Shown here: one piece after another, positions 7,108-10,875 of the stretch
Layout: every line of letters begins with the position of its first letter
Numbering within the stretch: position 1 is the stretch's first letter
NCBI GenBank assembly: GCA_947483545.1
Contig: CANKNP010000169.1
Location: 1 to 10,875, forward strand
Length of the DNA: 10,875 bases
Source of the DNA: Deltaproteobacteria bacterium
GTDB taxonomy: Bacteria > Myxococcota > UBA796 > SXON01
Direction of reading: 5' to 3'
Translations under genes and position numbers: made by a program
Notes under the pieces: model-generated
Seen by the model: only the letters and a program-made list of their open reading frames with translations
Database searches by the model: none
Told to the model about the DNA's origin: nothing

Positions 7108-7126
7108 ACATGTTATGTGAACATGT
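7108..7126. promoter_or_regulatory. 19-bp inverted repeat, candidate operator
   Basis: ACATGTT and AACATGT form a perfect 7-bp inverted repeat around a 5-base centre (ATGTG). The two ACATGT cores are 13 bp apart. The position, in the AT-rich divergent promoter region, fits a dimeric repressor or activator site. The binding protein is unknown, and as a hairpin it lacks a following T-run, so it is not a terminator. Confidence 0.5.
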
Positions 7127-7141
7127 AGACTATTTTGCGAG

Positions 7142-7180
7142 ACTCCGGGTCCTCCATGGTTCTGAGCGGCTCTCCATGGT
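7142..7180 (+). promoter_or_regulatory. 10-bp-phased repeats before mraZ, candidate MraZ operator
   Basis: Two exact copies of CTCCATGGT (7152-7160 and 7172-7180) are 20 bp apart. Set in 10-bp steps, a third related block ends in CCGGGT (7145-7150) and a weaker one in GCGGC (7166-7170). GG therefore recurs at 7148, 7158, 7168 and 7178. MraZ in E. coli binds TGGG-type repeats spaced about 10 bp in its own promoter. Here the motif would be a diverged (T/G)GGT form. Location just upstream of mraZ supports autoregulation, but this is inference. Confidence 0.45.
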
Positions 7181-7204
7181 AAAAGCAAACACCACCGAAC
7201 CCCC

Positions 7205-7603
7205 TTGCTCGACCTCCCCATCAACACCGCGCTCACCATGGACCCGAGGGGGCGCATCACGCTGCCCACGAAGCTCCACGGCAAGCTGCTGGGGGAGCGG
7301 ATCGGGTCGCTGGTGTGGGTGCCCTTCCAGAACCACCTGAGGGCGTACACCCCGGCGGATTGGAAGAAGGCCGAGGCGCCGATGCTCGCGGAAGACGGCT
7401 TCGACGCTGCGGTCGCCGAACGGCACCGTCGTCGCCTGGCGCTCGCGAACGAGTTCGCCATCGATGAGCACGGGCGCGTGGTGCTCACCCCGTTCCTGCG
7501 GCAGCGCGCCGCGTTGGTTCGGGACTGCTACCTCGTGTCCTACAAGGACATGCTGGAGCTCTGGGATCTGGAGCGGTGGAACGCCTGGGTGGCGGGTGAA
7601 TGA
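7205..7603 (+). CDS. mraZ: Transcriptional regulator MraZ
   Basis: A 132-residue protein with two SpoVT-AbrB-like halves, each with the MraZ DxxxR motif: D13-PRG-R17 followed by ITLPTKL, and D87-EHG-R91 followed by VVLTPFLRQRA. The C-terminus (VSYKDMLELWDLERWNAW) is typical of MraZ. MraZ forms ring-shaped oligomers that bind DNA upstream of the dcw cluster and control it. The frame has no ATG before the first motif except Met12 at 7238, which would cut the first β-strand. The TTG at 7205 gives the usual ~12-residue lead to the motif and is preferred, although no Shine-Dalgarno is visible upstream. Its stop lies inside the rsmH start region (8-bp overlap), so rsmH is likely translationally coupled. 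Confidence 0.9.
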   Translation: MLDLPINTALTMDPRGRITLPTKLHGKLLGERIGSLVWVPFQNHLRAYTPADWKKAEAPMLAEDGFDAAVAERHRRRLALANEFAIDEHGRVVLTPFLRQRAALVRDCYLVSYKDMLELWDLERWNAWVAGE

Positions 7604-8528
7604 GCCGCGCCCCTTCCACCATGTGCCGGTGCTCCGCGACGATGTCCTGGAGCTGCTGTGCGGTAGCGAGCGGCGCGACGGTGCGCGGTTCGTCGATGGC
7701 ACGCTCGGCGGCGGTGGGCATGCGCTTGCGTTGCTGGAGCGCGGCGTCCAGCTCGACGCGTTCGACCGGGATCGTCACGCGATCGCAGCGGCTTCGGAGC
7801 GGCTCGCGCCGTACCTTGCCAGCGGCCAGCTCCGGGTTCATCATGCGCCGTTCGCCAGCGCCGGCCGGGTACTTGACTTGGCGGAGCCGGGCCTGCGCCT
7901 CGATGGTGTGCTGCTGGATCTCGGCGTCTCCTCGCCCCAGTTGGACGAGCCCGCGCGGGGGTTCAGCTTCCAGGCCGACGGACCTGTCTCGATGGTCATG
8001 GACGACGGCGACGCCCCGCTCTCCGATCGCCTCGCGGAGCTTGATGAAGCTGGCCTGGCGCGGATCCTGCGCGACTATGGCGACGAGCCCAACGCCCGTC
8101 GCGTCGCCCAGACGATCCTCTTTGGTCGCCCTTGGGCAGGCACCCGCGCGCTCGCCGAGGCCATCGCCGCAGTCGCAGCGCCGACCCGGGGCACCCACCG
8201 GGCGACCCGCGCCTTTCAAGCCCTCCGCATCTGGGTCAATGACGAGATCGGTCAACTTCAGGCTGCGCTTGCGGATTTTCCGTGGCGTCTGGCGCCCGGC
8301 GGGAGGTTCGCCGTGATCGCGTTCCACAGCCTGGAAGATCGGCCCACGAAGCAGGCGTTCGGCGCCCTCACTGGCGTTGGAGCCCCGACCGACCTGTACG
8401 GTCACCCCCTCGTCGCACCCCAGTTCCGCCTGGCCGAGCGCCGCGCGCGGAAGGGCGAGGACCGCGACCCGAACCCCCGCGCCCGCTCCGCCCGCCTGCG
8501 TGTCCTCGAACGCCTGGAGTCCCCATGA
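7596..8528 (+). CDS. rsmH: 16S rRNA (cytosine(1402)-N4)-methyltransferase RsmH (MraW)
   Basis: A 310-residue protein from GTG 7596, close to the 313 residues of E. coli RsmH. It begins FHHVPVLRDDVLELL, as the family does. The SAM-binding motif FVDGTLGGGGHALALL is at 32-47, LLDLGVSSPQLD at 106-117, RGFSFQADGP at 121-130, the helical insert at ~140-215 ending in TRAFQALRIWVNDE, then FAVIAFHSLEDR (238-249), and the C-terminal NPRARSARLRV at 293-303. RsmH N4-methylates C1402 in the ribosomal P site. The usual DMRMD motif after GP reads SMVMD here (132-136), an unusual change. It overlaps mraZ by 8 bp and ftsL by 4 bp (ATGA). Confidence 0.95.
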   Translation: MNEPRPFHHVPVLRDDVLELLCGSERRDGARFVDGTLGGGGHALALLERGVQLDAFDRDRHAIAAASERLAPYLASGQLRVHHAPFASAGRVLDLAEPGLRLDGVLLDLGVSSPQLDEPARGFSFQADGPVSMVMDDGDAPLSDRLAELDEAGLARILRDYGDEPNARRVAQTILFGRPWAGTRALAEAIAAVAAPTRGTHRATRAFQALRIWVNDEIGQLQAALADFPWRLAPGGRFAVIAFHSLEDRPTKQAFGALTGVGAPTDLYGHPLVAPQFRLAERRARKGEDRDPNPRARSARLRVLERLESP

Positions 8529-8890
8529 GCCGCATCTTCGCCAGCGTCAGCCGCATGATCCAGTCCCGCCAGCCGACCCGCGCGGAGCCTTTGGTCGGCC
8601 AGGGGCCCGCGACGGCGCAAGACCTCGGCGCGGCGATCCGTTTTCTGGTGGTGCTCTTTGCCATTGGTGCGCTCGGCGCGGTCAAGCTCGCGGTGGCGAG
8701 CGAGGCGCAGCAGACTTCGCTCCGGCTGGACCACGCCCGGAGTGAGGTTCGCCGTGCGGAGATCCAGCGCGAGCGCTTGCTGGTCGAGCGGGCGATGCTC
8801 CGGCAGCCCGGTCGCCTCCAGGCCGCCGCGGACCAGCTCGGGCTCGTTGCGCCCGTGGCCGTGGTGTCCATGCCCGCGGAGACGCCATGA
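8525..8890 (+). CDS. ftsL: FtsL-like cell-division protein
   Basis: A 121-residue bitopic protein. Residues 1-37 are cytoplasmic, residues ~39-58 (IRFLVVLFAIGALGAVKLAV) form one membrane segment, and ~60-97 form a charged coiled coil (LRLDHARSEVRRAEIQRERL). A short segment resembling the FtsL end, LQAAADQLGLVAP, follows. The sequence itself is too variable for firm homology, but size, topology and position between rsmH and ftsI are diagnostic of FtsL, which joins FtsB and FtsQ to activate FtsWI at the septum. A good GGAG ribosome binding site (8516-8519) precedes the ATG by 5 bases. Both ends overlap their neighbours by ATGA, so the gene is translationally coupled within the cluster. Confidence 0.85.
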   Translation: MSRIFASVSRMIQSRQPTRAEPLVGQGPATAQDLGAAIRFLVVLFAIGALGAVKLAVASEAQQTSLRLDHARSEVRRAEIQRERLLVERAMLRQPGRLQAAADQLGLVAPVAVVSMPAETP

Positions 8891-10875
8891 AGCCCGTTCG
8901 GCCCCCCCTCCGTGTCGGGCGTGGCCCTGCCCCAAAGCGCAAAGTCCCACCTCCGCCGGGCTTGCTTGAGGCGCTGCAGGCCGAGTTCAAGCACGCGACG
9001 ATCCCCCCGAAGCTGGGCGCGGACACGGACCTTCGCGCCCTGCGGGTGAGCGAAGCCCGCGCGACGGCCTCCTTGGTCCTTGTGGCGGTCGCCGCGCTGG
9101 TGCTCGCCATTCGCGCCAGCGTGTTGATGACGGTGCCGGACGAGCGGCTGGAGCAACGCGCCGACCAGTTCCAGGGGTCCAAGGAGGAACACGGTCCGCG
9201 GGGCGCCCTCGTGGACCGCCGCGGACGGCTGCTCGCCTACACGGTCAACCTGCCCGCGCTCTACGTGAACCCGTCGACGCTGAAGGATGAGCAGCTGGCC
9301 GAGCTGATTCCCCAGCTGTCCGAGGTCACGGGGAGGTCGGAGCCATGGCTGGCCTCCCACTTGGGTCCGCAGGCCAACGGCAAGAAGCTCGTGGAGCTGC
9401 GGCTCGCGGATGGCCTCGACCCGGCCAGCGTCAAAGAGGTCACCACCGGCTTTCGACGGGACCAGCTCTGGAGCCTGGAAGAGCCGATGCGGTTCTACCC
9501 TGGAAAGGCTGAGGGCTCGCCGCTCATCGGCTACATCGACGCGCAGGGCGTCGGGGCCTCCGGGCTGGAGAAGGTGTTGGAGCGCGACGTGCGGGGCGAG
9601 GTTTTCCGGCGCGTGCAGATCCAGGACCGCAAGGGTCGTGCGATCGAAGGCGGTGTGGACGAAGACCGGGTCTCCAAGGCTGGCCACTCGGTGCGCCTCA
9701 CCATCGACAGTTCGCTGCAGAACGCGGCGGAGACGGCGTTGATGAACGCCGTGGAGCTCTCGAAACCCCAGGCGGCGATGGCGGTGGCCATCGACGTACA
9801 CACGGGCGCTGTATTGGCGATGGTGAGTTGGCCGCGCGGAAATCCGAACGACGGCGAGGCCCGTGCGAACCAGGAGAACTTCAAGAACCACGCGTCCATG
9901 GACCAGATCGAGCCCGGATCAGTCATGAAGCCCTTTATCGCGGCTGCGGCGCTTGAAGAGGGTTTGGTGACGCCTGAGTCGTTGATTGACTGCCAGCTTG
10001 GAAGCTGGACGATCTCTGGCAAGACGATCTCCGATGACCACCCCAAGGGCGTAATTTCGGTCAGCGACGTCATCAAATATAGCTCGAATATCGGCGCGGC
10101 CAAGCTCGGGTTCATGCTCACGGCAAACACGATGTTGACGTACCTCTCCGACTTCGGATTTGGGAGGAGCACCGGGTTGGGGCTTCCCGGCGATGTCGCG
10201 GGGACGATGCGGAAGGCCGACACCATCAAGGCGATTGAGTTGGCCAACACCGCGTTCGGCCAGGGAATCACGGCATCACCGGTGCAATTGGCCTCGGCGG
10301 TGGCGACCCTCGCGAACGGCGGGGTGCGGATGAAGCCTTACCTGGTGGATGCCGTGTTGGACCGCTTCGGCGAGGTCGAGACCGTACGCCAGCCGCAGGA
10401 AGATCGGCGCGTCATTTCGCCGGAGACGGCGATGCAGATCGCCGCGATGATGCAATCTGTGACCGAAGAGGGCGGGACCGGAACCCGCGCACGGGTAGAA
10501 GGCTACCTTGTTGCTGGGAAAACGGGGACGGCGCAAAAAGTGACAAACGGGGTTTATGGCAAGGAACGTATCTCCTCGTTCGTCGGGTTTCTCCCCTCGG
10601 ATCGCCCCGAGATCGCGATCGCTGTCAGTGTTGACAGCCCTTCGGTCGGCTCGACCTACGGCGGGATTGTTGCGGCGCCGGTATTTTCGGAGCTCGGTGC
10701 ATTTTCCATGCGCTACCTCGGTATTGCCCCCGACCCCACCGTGCACTTCAAAGCGCCCCGTCGCGCGATCGATGAGCATGGCAATCCGGTCGTCCTGCCC
10801 CCCACCCCCACCGCCGTTTTGACACCTCCCCCCGCCCCGCCCGCCCCCCGCCCCCCCCTCGAGGTGCTCGCCGAT
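8887..10875 (+). CDS. ftsI: Class B penicillin-binding protein FtsI (PBP3), C-terminus beyond window
   Basis: The frame is open from ATG 8887 to the edge (663 residues seen, no stop). GGAG (8878-8881) lies 5 bases before the start. Residues 1-57 are a long, basic, Pro-rich cytoplasmic tail, and ~59-79 form one membrane anchor. The pedestal/dimerisation domain starts at RGALVDRRGRLLA (105-117). The transpeptidase domain (~285-625) has all three active-site motifs: S345-VMK (acylated Ser in EPGSVMKPF), SSN 399-401 and KTG 545-547 (AGKTGTAQK). FtsI cross-links septal peptidoglycan with FtsW. Residues from ~638 are Pro-rich, a likely linker; Myxococcota-type FtsI proteins often carry C-terminal PASTA modules, so one may follow beyond the edge (inference). 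The position after ftsL identifies it as FtsI rather than PBP2. Confidence 0.95.
   Translation, partial: MKPVRPPLRVGRGPAPKRKVPPPPGLLEALQAEFKHATIPPKLGADTDLRALRVSEARATASLVLVAVAALVLAIRASVLMTVPDERLEQRADQFQGSKEEHGPRGALVDRRGRLLAYTVNLPALYVNPSTLKDEQLAELIPQLSEVTGRSEPWLASHLGPQANGKKLVELRLADGLDPASVKEVTTGFRRDQLWSLEEPMRFYPGKAEGSPLIGYIDAQGVGASGLEKVLERDVRGEVFRRVQIQDRKGRAIEGGVDEDRVSKAGHSVRLTIDSSLQNAAETALMNAVELSKPQAAMAVAIDVHTGAVLAMVSWPRGNPNDGEARANQENFKNHASMDQIEPGSVMKPFIAAAALEEGLVTPESLIDCQLGSWTISGKTISDDHPKGVISVSDVIKYSSNIGAAKLGFMLTANTMLTYLSDFGFGRSTGLGLPGDVAGTMRKADTIKAIELANTAFGQGITASPVQLASAVATLANGGVRMKPYLVDAVLDRFGEVETVRQPQEDRRVISPETAMQIAAMMQSVTEEGGTGTRARVEGYLVAGKTGTAQKVTNGVYGKERISSFVGFLPSDRPEIAIAVSVDSPSVGSTYGGIVAAPVFSELGAFSMRYLGIAPDPTVHFKAPRRAIDEHGNPVVLPPTPTAVLTPPPAPPAPRPPLEVLAD

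Larger units (their letters stand above)
7066..7204. promoter_or_regulatory. Divergent promoter region between the DUF62 gene and mraZ
   Basis: This is the most AT-rich stretch of the right half (7076-7140), between divergently transcribed genes, so promoters are expected in both directions. On the plus strand a weak pair TTGCGT (7078-7083) and TAATAT (7100-7105) has 16-bp spacing. On the minus strand TAAAAT (reverse complement of 7084-7089) is a good -10 but lacks a clear -35 at normal spacing. A 19-bp inverted repeat and a block of phased repeats, listed separately, sit between these elements and mraZ. Exact start sites cannot be fixed by eye. Confidence 0.55.

Noticed and set aside
7110..7340. 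76-codon plus-strand open frame overlapping the mraZ start
   Set aside because: Its sequence is Ser/Pro/Arg-rich shadow in a different frame from the MraZ motifs.
8368..9891. 507-codon minus-strand open frame opposite rsmH/ftsL/ftsI
   Set aside because: It is antisense to three genes with clear family motifs, and its product shows no recognisable motif. Long shadow frames are common at this GC content.

Overview
The window is a gene-dense, GC-rich bacterial chromosome segment. It carries the start of a division/cell-wall (dcw) cluster, a lipoprotein-led operon, and a converging pair of genes between them. Very high GC at third codon positions, many GTG/TTG starts, ATGA start-stop overlaps and a remnant of an HNH-endonuclease-type paralogue family fit a Myxococcota-like (deltaproteobacterial) lineage. 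That placement is an inference; no rRNA or other marker in the window fixes it.

Left end (1-4824). A thiD fragment (HMP/HMP-P kinase, minus strand) runs off the left edge. It diverges, with a 26-bp gap, from a three-gene plus-strand operon joined by two ATGA overlaps. The operon encodes a 995-residue lipoprotein with a CehA/McbA-type PHP metallohydrolase domain, a Nudix hydrolase fused to an NTF2/SnoaL-like domain, and an unrecognised 297-residue protein with a helical core and a Lys/Glu-rich low-complexity tail.

Middle (4825-7064). A 336-bp non-coding stretch opens with four perfect 7-bp tandem repeats. It is followed by a short ORF whose first ~84 residues look like the N-terminal region of HNH-endonuclease/DUF222-type proteins; the rest of that ORF is only antisense to larE, so it is most likely a truncated remnant. 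On the minus strand, a SAM hydroxide adenosyltransferase (DUF62) and a LarE-type sulfur transferase overlap by 13 bp and probably form an operon.

Right end (7065-10875). An AT-rich divergent intergenic region separates the DUF62 gene from the dcw cluster. It contains a 19-bp inverted repeat and a block of 10-bp-phased repeats, which is a candidate MraZ operator. The cluster follows in canonical order: mraZ, rsmH (mraW), ftsL-like, ftsI (class B PBP). Every junction overlaps, and ftsI is still open at the right edge, ending in a Pro-rich segment. The four genes link transcriptional control of the cluster (MraZ), 16S rRNA methylation (RsmH) and septal peptidoglycan synthesis (FtsL, FtsI).

Most of the window is ordinary housekeeping. 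The points worth a second look are the phased repeats before mraZ, the larE/DUF62 pairing, the Nudix-NTF2 fusion beside a PHP lipoprotein, and the small remnant gene abutting larE. I see no clear evidence of a new defence or mobile system.
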